Below, piece by piece: positions 40,804-48,858 of a DNA stretch of 64,000 bases. Source of the DNA: Mycolicibacterium poriferae. GTDB lineage: Bacteria; Actinomycetota; Actinomycetes; Mycobacteriales; Mycobacteriaceae. The notes below the pieces were generated by a model. The model was not told the DNA's origin and made no database searches. It worked only from the letters and a program-made list of their open reading frames with translations. Every line of letters starts with the position of its first letter. Position 1 is the first letter of the stretch. Position numbers and translations under genes: made by a program. Location of the stretch: contig NZ_AP022570.1 of assembly GCF_010728325.1 (NCBI RefSeq), positions 1,798,001-1,862,000 on the forward strand. The letters run 5' to 3'.

Positions 40804-42042
40804 ATGAACTGCCTCTTGAGGGCGTCCAGACGGGGTGGGTGGGTGTTTGAGAATTTGCGGCATTCCGCCGCTTCAGCCATAGCGCCTGCGTTGTGGCGCT
40901 CGGATCAGTACTACTGGTTTACTGCCGTGCTCGCCGCCCGTGGGCTCCAGACCGTCGCCTGCCGCGTGGTGGCGACGTGCATCGTCGCCCTGGGCGTGGT
41001 TCCGATGGTGTTGATGGCCAGCGCGCTGGGCCCACAGACCGCAGCGACCCGCGGCCTCGCGGTCGTCGTCGGGCTGGGTTGCCTGGGCCTGGCGGCGCTG
41101 TGGCTGCGGCAGCACTGGCCGACGCGGGCGCAGTCGCTGCTGTCCGTCTTCGTCGGCACGGTGGGCATCGGGGTGTCCGCGCTGAACGTGTCCAGTCCCA
41201 TCGCCGGTTTCCTGGGTGCGACGACCTACGTGTTGCTGACGGCGTTCGTGGTGTGTTTCCACTCGGCTCGCTTCCTGGTCTTCACCTGGACCGCGGGAGC
41301 CGTGGTGGTCGCGGTGCTGTTCGCCCGGCTGGCCCCTGACGATCTCGCGCTGGCCCTGTGCGCGGCAGGTGTCGTGGTAGTGCTCAACGTGTTCATCGCG
41401 CTGGTCTGCCGGGCGGCGGTCACCCTGGTCCAGCCCGAGGCCCATCACGGCGACATCGAGCAGGTCACCGGGTTGCTGCACCGGGACGCGTTCTACCGCG
41501 GGGTGGCCACGCTGTTGGCGTCCCGCAGCCGCAGCGACGACCAGTACCTCGTCATGGTCGCGGTCAACATCGACAGCTTCTCGCTGCTGATGGGTCTCTC
41601 CGGTGCGCAGGCCGGCACCAGGGCGCGCGTCGCCGTGGGGCAGGCGCTGCGGGAAACAGTCCGGCACAACGCGATCGTCGCGCACGTGTCCTCCGGCGGT
41701 TTCCACGACTTCCTGGTCGCCGACTCGTTCACGACCCCGGATGCGTCTCCGCTGGTCGAGCGCATCCGTGGGGCGATCGCCGGAACCCCGCAGAAACTCA
41801 CCGCCAGCATCGGCGTCGTCTGCACGCCGCTGCCGCCGCTGGCCGCCGAGCCGCCCGACGAGGTGGTGGACAAGCTCATCTCGGTCGCCACCACGGCCAT
41901 CGAGCAGGCCCGGATGGCCGGGGGCAATCAGGTCCGCTACGTGTTGCGGCCGGACCTCGGTGAGGATCCAGATGAGCCGGGAGGCGACGACTGGCCGGAC
42001 AACGGCAAGGACGACTGGCCGGACAACGGCAAGAGCGCCTGA
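40804..42042 (+). CDS. Membrane protein with degenerate GGDEF domain
   Basis: A 412-residue protein with about six membrane helices (residues 40-200) and a C-terminal diguanylate-cyclase-like domain starting VTGLLHRDAFY near residue 220. The active motif GGDEF is replaced by SSGGFHDF (about 297-304) and the metal-binding aspartate of DIDHF by Asn (VNIDSF), so catalysis is unlikely; it may bind nucleotide or partner a true cyclase. The tail carries two DDWPDNGK copies encoded by a 24-bp direct repeat. It ends 45 bases before dnaE2. ATG 40804; GTG 40801 is also in frame. Confidence 0.82.
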   Translation: MNCLLRASRRGGWVFENLRHSAASAIAPALWRSDQYYWFTAVLAARGLQTVACRVVATCIVALGVVPMVLMASALGPQTAATRGLAVVVGLGCLGLAALWLRQHWPTRAQSLLSVFVGTVGIGVSALNVSSPIAGFLGATTYVLLTAFVVCFHSARFLVFTWTAGAVVVAVLFARLAPDDLALALCAAGVVVVLNVFIALVCRAAVTLVQPEAHHGDIEQVTGLLHRDAFYRGVATLLASRSRSDDQYLVMVAVNIDSFSLLMGLSGAQAGTRARVAVGQALRETVRHNAIVAHVSSGGFHDFLVADSFTTPDASPLVERIRGAIAGTPQKLTASIGVVCTPLPPLAAEPPDEVVDKLISVATTAIEQARMAGGNQVRYVLRPDLGEDPDEPGGDDWPDNGKDDWPDNGKSA

Positions 42043-42059
42043 AGCAACCCCTCGCACTG

Positions 42060-42087
42060 TCGAACATCAGTTCGATAGAATGCCGCG
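42060..42087 (+). promoter_or_regulatory. LexA box and -10 of a leaderless dnaE2 promoter
   Basis: TCGAACATCAGTTCGA (42060-42075) is a perfect mycobacterial SOS box. It is followed directly by the -10 TAGAAT (42076-42081), putting the transcription start at about the GTG start codon at 42088. LexA binding would cover the promoter spacer, and the message would have no leader. Confidence 0.85.
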
Positions 42088-45000
42088 GTGGGGTGGCACA
42101 ACGGTCCGCCGAGCTGGACCGAGATGGAGCGCGTGCTCAATGGTCGGGCGCGCCGGGCCGGCTGGCCCATCGACGAGCAGTCCGGCGACGGTGGGGACAG
42201 CCCGGCCTGGTCGCGCAAGCGGGGGGAGTACCGGGCCCCGGAGGTGGACCGTCCACCGGCCACCGGGGCTGTTTCGGTGCCCTATGCCGAGTTGCACGCC
42301 CATTCGGCATACAGCTTTCTCGACGGCGCCAGCACGCCGGAGGAACTGGTGGAGGAGGCGGCCCGGCTCGGTCTGCGTGCCCTGGCCCTGACCGATCACG
42401 ACGGGCTCTACGGGGTGGTGCGGTTCGCCGAGGCGGCCCGGGAACTCGACGTGGCCACCGTGTTCGGTGCCGAGCTGTCGCTCAGCGGGGTCAGCCGCAC
42501 CGACGAGCCTGATCCGCCGGGGCCGCATCTGCTGGTGCTTGCCCGGGGTCCGGAGGGGTATCGGCGATTGTCGCGGCAGTTGGCGCACGCGCACCTGGCC
42601 GGTGGGGAGAAAGGCGTGCTGCGCTACGACGTCGACGCGTTGACCGAGGCGGCGGGCGGGCACTGGCACATCCTGACCGGCTGCCGCAAGGGGCATGTCC
42701 GGCAGGCGCTGGCCTCGGGTGGTCCGGCGGCAGCCGAGGCGGCGCTGGCCGACCTGGTCGAGCGGTTCGGGCGGGACCGGGTCAGTGTCGAGCTCACCCA
42801 CCACGGCCACCCCCTCGACGACGAGCGCAACGCCGCACTCGCCGCGTTGGCGCCCCGCTTCGGGCTCGGCGTCGTCGCCACCACCGCCGCGCACGTCGCC
42901 GGACCCGATCGCGCCACGCTCGCCATGGCGATGGGGGCGATCCGGGCCCGCAACTCGATGGACGACGCCGCGGGGTACCTTGCGCCGCTGGGTGGTTCAC
43001 ACCTGCGGTCGGGCGCGGAGATGGCCCGGATCTTCCCCGCCGGCGTGGTGACGGCTGCGGCCGAGCTCGGCGAGCAGTGCGCGTTCGGGCTGGCGCTGAT
43101 CGCGCCGAAGCTGCCACCGTTCGACGTCCCCGACGGTCACACCGAGATCAGCTGGCTGCGGCACCTGGTCGCCGAAGGTGCCCGGGACCGCTACGGCCCA
43201 CCCGAGCGCGCGCCCCGCGCCTATGCCCAGATCGAGCACGAGCTGGCCGTCATCGAGCAACTCGGCTTTCCGGGCTATTTCCTGGTGGTACACGACATCA
43301 CCCGGTTCTGTCGTCACAACGACATCCTCGCCCAGGGGCGGGGTTCGGCGGCCAACTCGGCGGTCTGCTACGCGCTGAAGGTCACCAACGTCGACCCGGT
43401 GGCCAACGAGTTGCTGTTCGAGCGGTTCCTGTCCCCGGCCAGGGACGGGCCACCCGACATCGACATCGACATCGAATCCGACCTGCGCGAGAAGGCGATC
43501 CAGTACGTCTACCAGCGTTACGGCCGCGAGTACGCCGCCCAGGTGGCCAACGTGATCACCTACCGCGGCCGCAGCGCGGTGCGCGACATGGCTCGCGCGC
43601 TGGGATTCTCCCAGGGGCAACAGGACGCCTGGAGCAAGCAGATCAGCCGGTGGAACGGTCTGGCCGACTCGCCCGATGTCGAGGGGATTCCGGAGCAGGT
43701 GGTGGACCTGGCCATGCAGATCTCCAACCTGCCCCGCCACATGGGCATCCACTCCGGCGGCATGGTGATCTGCGATCGCCCCATCGCCGACGTATGCCCG
43801 GTGGAGTGGGCCAGGATGGAGAACCGCAGCGTGCTGCAGTGGGACAAAGACGACTGCGCGGCAATCGGTTTGGTCAAGTTCGACATGCTGGGACTGGGCA
43901 TGCTCTCGGCGCTGCACTACTGCATCGACCTGGTCGCCGAGCACAAGGGCATCGACGTGGACCTGGCCAAGCTGGACCTGGGCGAGGCTGCGGTGTACGA
44001 GATGCTGCAGCGGGCCGACTCGGTCGGGGTGTTCCAGGTGGAGTCCCGCGCGCAGATGGCCACCCTGCCCCGGCTCAAACCCAGGGTGTTCTACGACCTG
44101 GTGGTCGAGGTCGCCCTGATCCGGCCGGGCCCGATCCAGGGCGGCTCGGTGCACCCCTACATCAAGCGGCGCAACGGTGAAGAGGCCGTCACCTACGAGC
44201 ATCCGTCGATGGAGTCCGCGCTGCGCAAGACGTTGGGGGTGCCGCTGTTCCAGGAGCAGCTGATGCAGTTGGCGGTCGACTGTGCGGGTTTCTCGGCGGC
44301 CGAGGCCGATCAGCTGCGCCGCGCGATGGGCTCGAAGCGGTCGACGGAGAAGATGCGCCGGCTGCGGGGCAGATTCTTCGACGGGATGCGCGGGCTGCAC
44401 GGCATCACCGGCGAGGTGGCCGAGCGGATCTACGAGAAGTTGGAGGCGTTCGCCAATTTCGGTTTCCCGGAGAGTCATTCGCTGAGCTTCGCGTCGCTGG
44501 TGTTCTATTCGTCGTGGTTCAAGCTGCACCATCCGGCGGCGTTCTGCGCAGCGCTGCTGCGGGCGCAGCCGATGGGTTTCTACTCGCCGCAGTCGCTGGT
44601 CGCCGACGCCCGCAGGCACGGGGTCGTCGTGCACGGCCCGGATGTCAACGCCAGCCTCGCCCACGCCACACTGGAGAACGCCGGCATGGAGGTCCGGCTG
44701 GGCCTGGGCAGTGTCCGTCACATCGGCGACGAGCTGGCGGAGAAACTGGTCGAGGAACGGAAAGTCCACGGCCCGTTCACCTCTCTGCTCGACATGACCG
44801 GCCGCGTGCAGTTGTCGGTGCCGCAGACCGAGGCGCTGGCCACAGCGGGAGCGCTGGGGTGTTTCGGCATCACCCGCCGTGAGGGGCTGTGGGCGGCGGG
44901 GGCGGCCGCCGCCGAGCGGCCCGACCGGCTGCCGGGGGTGGGCTCGTCGGCGCAGATCCCTTCGCTGCCCGGGATGACCGAGCTGGAGCTGGCGGTGTCG

Positions 45001-45387
45001 GACGTGTGGGCGACCGGGGTGTCGCCGGACAGCTATCCGACCCAGTTCTTGCGGGAGAACCTCGACGAGATGGGTGTGGTGCCCGCCGACCGCCTGCTGG
45101 GGGTGCCCGACGGTACCCGGGTGCTGATCGCGGGGGCGGTGACGCACCGGCAGCGGCCGGCCACCGCGCAGGGGGTGACATTCCTCAACCTCGAGGACGA
45201 GACCGGCATGGTCAACGTGCTGTGCTCCCCGGGGGTGTGGTCGCGTCACCGCCGGTTGGCGCAGTCGGCGTCGGCGCTGGTGGTGCGTGGCGTCGTGCAG
45301 AACGCCACCGGCGCGGTCACCGTCGTCGCGGACCGTATGGGCCCGCTGAGCATGCGGGTGGCCTCGAAGTCCCGCGACTTCCGCTGA
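42088..45387 (+). CDS. dnaE2: Error-prone DNA polymerase DnaE2
   Basis: A 1099-residue C-family polymerase of the mutasome, responsible for damage-induced mutagenesis with ImuA' and ImuB. The PHP domain begins ELHAHSAYSFLDGAS (about residue 67), catalytic aspartates are in PDIDIDIE (about 456-462), and the C-terminal OB fold follows. The N-terminus GWHNGPPSWTEMERVLNG matches the mycobacterial family; start GTG 42088 coincides with the predicted transcription start. In M. tuberculosis it is Rv3370c. imuA'-imuB lie about 5 kb upstream. Confidence 0.97.
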   Translation: MGWHNGPPSWTEMERVLNGRARRAGWPIDEQSGDGGDSPAWSRKRGEYRAPEVDRPPATGAVSVPYAELHAHSAYSFLDGASTPEELVEEAARLGLRALALTDHDGLYGVVRFAEAARELDVATVFGAELSLSGVSRTDEPDPPGPHLLVLARGPEGYRRLSRQLAHAHLAGGEKGVLRYDVDALTEAAGGHWHILTGCRKGHVRQALASGGPAAAEAALADLVERFGRDRVSVELTHHGHPLDDERNAALAALAPRFGLGVVATTAAHVAGPDRATLAMAMGAIRARNSMDDAAGYLAPLGGSHLRSGAEMARIFPAGVVTAAAELGEQCAFGLALIAPKLPPFDVPDGHTEISWLRHLVAEGARDRYGPPERAPRAYAQIEHELAVIEQLGFPGYFLVVHDITRFCRHNDILAQGRGSAANSAVCYALKVTNVDPVANELLFERFLSPARDGPPDIDIDIESDLREKAIQYVYQRYGREYAAQVANVITYRGRSAVRDMARALGFSQGQQDAWSKQISRWNGLADSPDVEGIPEQVVDLAMQISNLPRHMGIHSGGMVICDRPIADVCPVEWARMENRSVLQWDKDDCAAIGLVKFDMLGLGMLSALHYCIDLVAEHKGIDVDLAKLDLGEAAVYEMLQRADSVGVFQVESRAQMATLPRLKPRVFYDLVVEVALIRPGPIQGGSVHPYIKRRNGEEAVTYEHPSMESALRKTLGVPLFQEQLMQLAVDCAGFSAAEADQLRRAMGSKRSTEKMRRLRGRFFDGMRGLHGITGEVAERIYEKLEAFANFGFPESHSLSFASLVFYSSWFKLHHPAAFCAALLRAQPMGFYSPQSLVADARRHGVVVHGPDVNASLAHATLENAGMEVRLGLGSVRHIGDELAEKLVEERKVHGPFTSLLDMTGRVQLSVPQTEALATAGALGCFGITRREGLWAAGAAAAERPDRLPGVGSSAQIPSLPGMTELELAVSDVWATGVSPDSYPTQFLRENLDEMGVVPADRLLGVPDGTRVLIAGAVTHRQRPATAQGVTFLNLEDETGMVNVLCSPGVWSRHRRLAQSASALVVRGVVQNATGAVTVVADRMGPLSMRVASKSRDFR

Positions 45388-45474
45388 CCGGCGCGCACCT
45401 CGTTCCGCGAGAGCGCGTGTCTGTACCGTTCTTCGGGGCGTGTCGTGTGCAAAAGCGCACGCTCGCTGGGTGTT

Positions 45475-45888
45475 TCAGCCGGGTGTCGGTGTGGTCCACA
45501 CCTTGTCGATGCTGATGCGCAGCCGCAGGCCGTACTGGTCCATCGAGTCGGCCAGACCGATCCGCTCGGCGTCGTCGGCGTACTTCGCCCAGTACGAGGC
45601 GTCCTCGCGCGGATCGGCGCCTTCCGCGTCGACGGTCGTGACGCCGCCGACGACGATGATGCCGGACCCGTGGCCGTCGGAGTCCAGGTTCAAGCTGGCC
45701 CGGGGATGGCGGCCGATGTGGCGCACCTTCGCCGCGCCCGGCTCGGTGTAGACCAGCACATCGGCGCCGTCGAAGTAGAACCACACCAGGCGTGGCACCG
45801 GTTGTCCGGATCGGGCGACGGTGGTCAGCCAACCGTAGTGATCGGACTGGAGTCGTTGCATGACGTCCTGCGGTAATTCGATTGCCAT
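45475..45888 (-). CDS. PNPOx-fold flavin or F420-type protein (Rv3369-like)
   Basis: A 137-residue split-barrel protein of the pyridoxamine-phosphate-oxidase-like superfamily. It contains HYGWLTTVARSGQPVPRLVWFYFDG and LVYTEPGAAKVRHIGRHP, the cofactor-binding strands, and DAERIGLADSMDQYG. Such mycobacterial proteins bind FMN or F420, but the exact cofactor cannot be read from sequence. Corresponds to Rv3369. It is divergent from the nitroreductase gene with 23 bases between, so both may share a regulatory region. Confidence 0.85.
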   Translation of the reverse strand: MAIELPQDVMQRLQSDHYGWLTTVARSGQPVPRLVWFYFDGADVLVYTEPGAAKVRHIGRHPRASLNLDSDGHGSGIIVVGGVTTVDAEGADPREDASYWAKYADDAERIGLADSMDQYGLRLRISIDKVWTTPTPG

Positions 45889-45911
45889 GTAGCGAATGTA
45901 GTCTCGAAAAA

Positions 45912-46553
45912 ATGACGCTGAACTTATCTGCCGATGAAGTCCTGACCACCACCCGTTCGGTGCGCAAGCGACTGGATTTCGACAAGCCGGTTCCGCGGGA
46001 GGTGCTGATGGAGTGCCTCGACATCGCGCTGCAGGCGCCCACCGGGTCGAATAACCAGGGCTGGCAGTGGGTGTTCGTCGAGGATGCGGACAAGAAGCGC
46101 GCGTTGGCCGAGATCTACCGCACCAACGCCACCCCGTATCTGGCGATGGAGAAGCCACAGACCGGCGACCTGCGTGACCAACAGCGTCCTCGGGTCGAGG
46201 ACTCGGCGCGCTACCTCAACGACCACCTCCACGAGGTTCCGGTGATGCTGATCCCCTGTCTGGAGGGCAAGCCCACCGACACGCCGTCGGGGCAGAGTGC
46301 CGGGTACTGGGGTTCGTTGCTGCCGGCGGTGTGGAGCTTCATGCTGGCGTTGCGCTCGCGGGGCCTCGGATCGGCGTGGACCACGCTGCATCTGCTCGGC
46401 GACGGTGAGCGCCAGGCCGCCGAGCTCCTCGGCATTCCGTTCGACTCCTACAGCCAGGCGGGCCTGTTCCCGGTGGCCTACACCAAGGGCACCGACTTCC
46501 GGCCGGCCAAACGGCTACCGGCCGAGCAGCTCACCCACTGGGACACCTGGTAG
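45912..46553 (+). CDS. Nitroreductase-family protein (Rv3368c-like)
   Basis: A 213-residue FMN-dependent NfsA/FRP-type nitroreductase. Typical features are the N-terminal TTRSVRKRLDFDKPVPREVL, the flavin-binding QAPTGSNNQGWQWVFVED and the C-terminal YTKGTDFRPAKRLPAEQL. It reduces quinones or nitroaromatics with NAD(P)H. Corresponds to Rv3368c. ATG 45912; it converges on trmL with four bases between. Confidence 0.92.
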   Translation: MTLNLSADEVLTTTRSVRKRLDFDKPVPREVLMECLDIALQAPTGSNNQGWQWVFVEDADKKRALAEIYRTNATPYLAMEKPQTGDLRDQQRPRVEDSARYLNDHLHEVPVMLIPCLEGKPTDTPSGQSAGYWGSLLPAVWSFMLALRSRGLGSAWTTLHLLGDGERQAAELLGIPFDSYSQAGLFPVAYTKGTDFRPAKRLPAEQLTHWDTW

Positions 46554-46557
46554 CCGC

Positions 46558-47022
46558 TCAGCCGGCTCCCGCATAGCCGTGCTGGCGCCAGGCCTCGTAC
46601 ACCGCGACGGCGGCGGCATTGGACAGGTTCAGCGAGCGCCGCCCGGACAGCATCGGAATGCGTACCGTCGCCGAGATGTGCGGGTCGGCCAGCGTGGCCT
46701 GATCCAGGCCGGTGGGTTCGGGGCCGAACATCAGCACGTCGCCCGGTTGGTAGGCCACCTCGGCGAACGACGTCGACGCGTGCGCGGTGAACGCATAGAC
46801 CCGGGCCGGCATCAGTGCCTGCCACGCGGTTGCCAGATCGGCGTGCACCGTCACCGAGGCCAGATCGTGGTAGTCCAGTCCGGCTCGGCGCAGCTTCGGT
46901 TCGGACAGGTCGAACCCGAGAGGCTCGACCAGGTGCAGCGCGCACCCGCTGCCCGCCACCATCCGGATCGCATTGCCGGTGTTGGGCGCGATCCGGGGCG
47001 AGAAGAACATCACGTTGAACAC
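46558..47022 (-). CDS. trmL: tRNA 2'-O-methyltransferase TrmL (SPOUT)
   Basis: A 154-residue knotted SPOUT methyltransferase acting on position 34 of tRNA-Leu in other bacteria. Motifs: PRIAPNTGNAIRM, FGPEPTGLD and IPMLSGRRSLNLSNAAAVAVYEAWRQ, the knot and AdoMet site. It starts at GTG 47022. Corresponds to Rv3366 (annotated spoU). It is divergent from the methyltransferase gene at 47082. Confidence 0.93.
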   Translation of the reverse strand: MFNVMFFSPRIAPNTGNAIRMVAGSGCALHLVEPLGFDLSEPKLRRAGLDYHDLASVTVHADLATAWQALMPARVYAFTAHASTSFAEVAYQPGDVLMFGPEPTGLDQATLADPHISATVRIPMLSGRRSLNLSNAAAVAVYEAWRQHGYAGAG

Positions 47023-47081
47023 AACTGCCCATCTTTGCGGGTCCCTGCGCGGACCCCGACACCATCCCCGACACTGAGGTC

Positions 47082-47693
47082 ATGGTCGAAACGAGCTTGT
47101 GGATGCAGAAGGTGGCGGTCGACCCGGGGCATTCGGACTGGTACATCGAGCGTTTCCGGGCCATGGCGCGGGCCGGTGACGACCTGGGCGGCGAAGCCCG
47201 CTTCGTCGATGCGATGGCGCCGCGCGGGGCACACATCCTCGATGCCGGGTGCGGTCCCGGCCGCGTCGGCGGTTATCTGGCCGCGGCCGGTCACCGGGTG
47301 GTCGGGGTGGATGTCGACCCCGCGCTCATCGCGGCGGCAGAACAGGATCATCCCGGACCTCGTTGGCTTGTCGGCGATCTCGCCGAGCTGGACCTGCCTG
47401 CCCGGGGCGTCGGTGAACCCTTCGACGTCATCATGTCGGCCGGCAACGTCATGACGTTTCTGGCGCCGAGCACCCGGGTGCCGGTGTTGTCCCGGCTGCG
47501 GTCCCACCTGCGGGCCGACGGGCGGTTGGCGATCGGCTTCGGCGCCGGCCGCGACTACGAGTTCGGCCAGTTCCTCGCCGATGCGGCAACCGCGGGCCTC
47601 GCCGCCGAGCTGCTGCTGTCCGCCTGGGACGTCCGGCCGTTCACCGAGGACTCGGGCTTCCTCGTCGCCGTGCTGGTGCCGACCGCGCCGTGA
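47082..47693 (+). CDS. Class I SAM-dependent methyltransferase
   Basis: A 203-residue methyltransferase. The AdoMet motif I is ILDAGCGPGRVGG (residues 52-64), with VVGVDVDPALIAAAEQ and VGDLAELD behind it. No substrate domain beyond the core fold, so the target may be small. Divergent from trmL and converging on the small ORF at 47719 (25 bases between stops). Not found at this point in the recalled M. tuberculosis order. Confidence 0.88.
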   Translation: MVETSLWMQKVAVDPGHSDWYIERFRAMARAGDDLGGEARFVDAMAPRGAHILDAGCGPGRVGGYLAAAGHRVVGVDVDPALIAAAEQDHPGPRWLVGDLAELDLPARGVGEPFDVIMSAGNVMTFLAPSTRVPVLSRLRSHLRADGRLAIGFGAGRDYEFGQFLADAATAGLAAELLLSAWDVRPFTEDSGFLVAVLVPTAP

Positions 47694-47718
47694 TGGCCGA
47701 TCGGGCGACCAGAGTCGT

Positions 47719-47871
47719 TCAGTCCAAACAGGTTTCGTATGCAGCGATGGAAACCAACCCCGCGAACGTCTCGGCGTCGACCACTTCGCTACTCATCGCT
47801 CGCATCATTGGTGAGTCACCGATCTCGGACGCCTCGGCCAGCGTGGCCACCTCAACCCCGTTACGGACCAT
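47719..47871 (-). CDS. Putative 50-residue small protein
   Basis: An ORF of 50 codons ending in TGA. A perfect AAGGAGG Shine-Dalgarno (47879-47885) sits seven bases before the ATG, and a TAACCT -10 (TANNNT, 47897-47902) lies 26 bases upstream, giving a leader of about 19 bases. The sequence reads MVRNGVEVATLAEASEIGD, then MMRAMSSEVVDAETFAGLVS, ending IAAYETCLD. It is acidic in the middle and has one cysteine near the C-terminus. I recognise no family. Possibilities include a peptide precursor, an antitoxin-like or a partner protein. It converges on the methyltransferase and is divergent from the GntR gene. Confidence 0.6.
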   Translation of the reverse strand: MVRNGVEVATLAEASEIGDSPMMRAMSSEVVDAETFAGLVSIAAYETCLD

Positions 47872-48172
47872 CGTCGCACCTCCTTGTGCAGTGTCCAGGT
47901 TACGCGCCTCGCGCTGACCAACCCGGCTTCGTCCCCAACCAGTGTCGCGTGCGTGTCGCGGTGATGGGCCTCAGGGACGTAACGATCCCCTTGCGGTTCA
48001 GACGCTGTTACGGTGGTGAGCAGTCCACAGGCGGCGGGAGGACGCGTGGCGAGGATTCGACGCGGCCCGCGATTCACTGCGCCTGCAGAATTCGTTCACC
48101 CAGAGCGGGCAGAGCCACGTCGTCGACGATCTGCGGCACGCCATTCTGTCCGGTGACCAACCGCCCGGCACG
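47872..48172. other. 301-bp region between the small ORF and the GntR coding start
   Basis: It contains the small ORF's ribosome site and -10. In the GntR reading frame, codons encode the missing N-terminal helix of GntR (LQNSFTQSGQSHVVDDLRHAILS) back to a TGA (48011-48013), but without ATG, GTG or TTG. A GTG (48046) with GGGAGG upstream starts a different frame. So the 3' half is probably GntR coding sequence disturbed by a frameshift, or the gene uses a rare start. Confidence 0.6.
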
Positions 48173-48754
48173 GTGATCCCCGTCGACGAAGTCGCCGCCC
48201 ACCTCGGCGTCAGCCCGATCCCGGTGCGGGAGGCGCTGATGACACTGATCGGTGAAGGGTTGGTCGAACGCCGGCCCCACGTCGGGTACCGGGTGACCAC
48301 GCTGACGTTCGAGGAGTTCACCGACCTCTACGAGGTGCGCGAGGTGCTGGAGGCTTCCGCCCTGGTCTCGTCGGTGCGCAACGCCGGCGTCGACGACGAC
48401 GTGCAGATCAGGGCCAGCCACACCGAGTTGGAGACGGCCATCCGCCGCAGCGATCACCGTTCCTTCCACACCGAATCGCGCCGGCTGCATCTGGCGATGA
48501 TGCGGCCGTCGAAGATGAGCCGGCTGATCAGCATGTACGAGTCGGCGTGGAACCTGACCGAGCCGACCAGTCCGATGTCGCACGTCTCCGATGAAGCGCG
48601 CCGGCAGTTCCACGGCGATCATGCCGAGATGATCGCCGCGTTCGTCGACCGCGACGTCGACGCCCTGGTGGCCGCGTCGCACCGACACTACGAGCACCTG
48701 CGTGCCGGGTTCGATCCGCTGCGCGGGGACGCGGAACTGTTTCGCGGTCCGTAA
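48173..48754 (+). CDS. GntR-family regulator (FadR/FCD type), 5' end uncertain
   Basis: From GTG 48173 it encodes 193 residues: the second half of a GntR winged helix (VAAHLGVSPIPVREALMTLIGEGLVERRPHVGYRV) followed by an FCD ligand domain with LYEVREVLEASAL and HRRSDHRS... HGDHAEMIAAFVDRD. The preceding in-frame codons encode the missing first helix but offer no standard start, while a GTG with Shine-Dalgarno (48046) is in another frame, so a small indel is likely. FCD regulators sense carboxylic acids; here it adjoins an NCS1 transporter, which it may control. Confidence 0.75.
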   Translation: MIPVDEVAAHLGVSPIPVREALMTLIGEGLVERRPHVGYRVTTLTFEEFTDLYEVREVLEASALVSSVRNAGVDDDVQIRASHTELETAIRRSDHRSFHTESRRLHLAMMRPSKMSRLISMYESAWNLTEPTSPMSHVSDEARRQFHGDHAEMIAAFVDRDVDALVAASHRHYEHLRAGFDPLRGDAELFRGP

Positions 48755-48788
48755 CTCCTATATGTGATCGGTAACACCGGGTTGACAT

Positions 48789-48815
48789 TGCGGTTGCGTT
48801 GCCGGAAACACCGCA
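48789..48815 (+). promoter_or_regulatory. Inverted repeat upstream of the NCS1 transporter
   Basis: TGCGGT (48789-48794) and ACCGCA (48810-48815) form arms separated by 15 bases, directly downstream of a TTGACA hexamer (48782-48787). It is a candidate GntR operator over the promoter of the transporter gene. Confidence 0.35.
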
Positions 48816-48858
48816 TTCCTAGCGTGACGTGTCGAGCCCACTGCGCTAGGAGACTGCA

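Noticed and set aside
45430..45474. GTGTGC-AAAA-GCGCAC hairpin after dnaE2 considered as a terminator.
   Set aside because: The pairing is imperfect and short, so I did not list it.
47690..47917. A plus-strand open frame of 75 codons over the small ORF.
   Set aside because: It lacks a ribosome site and runs opposite a minus-strand ORF with a perfect Shine-Dalgarno and -10.
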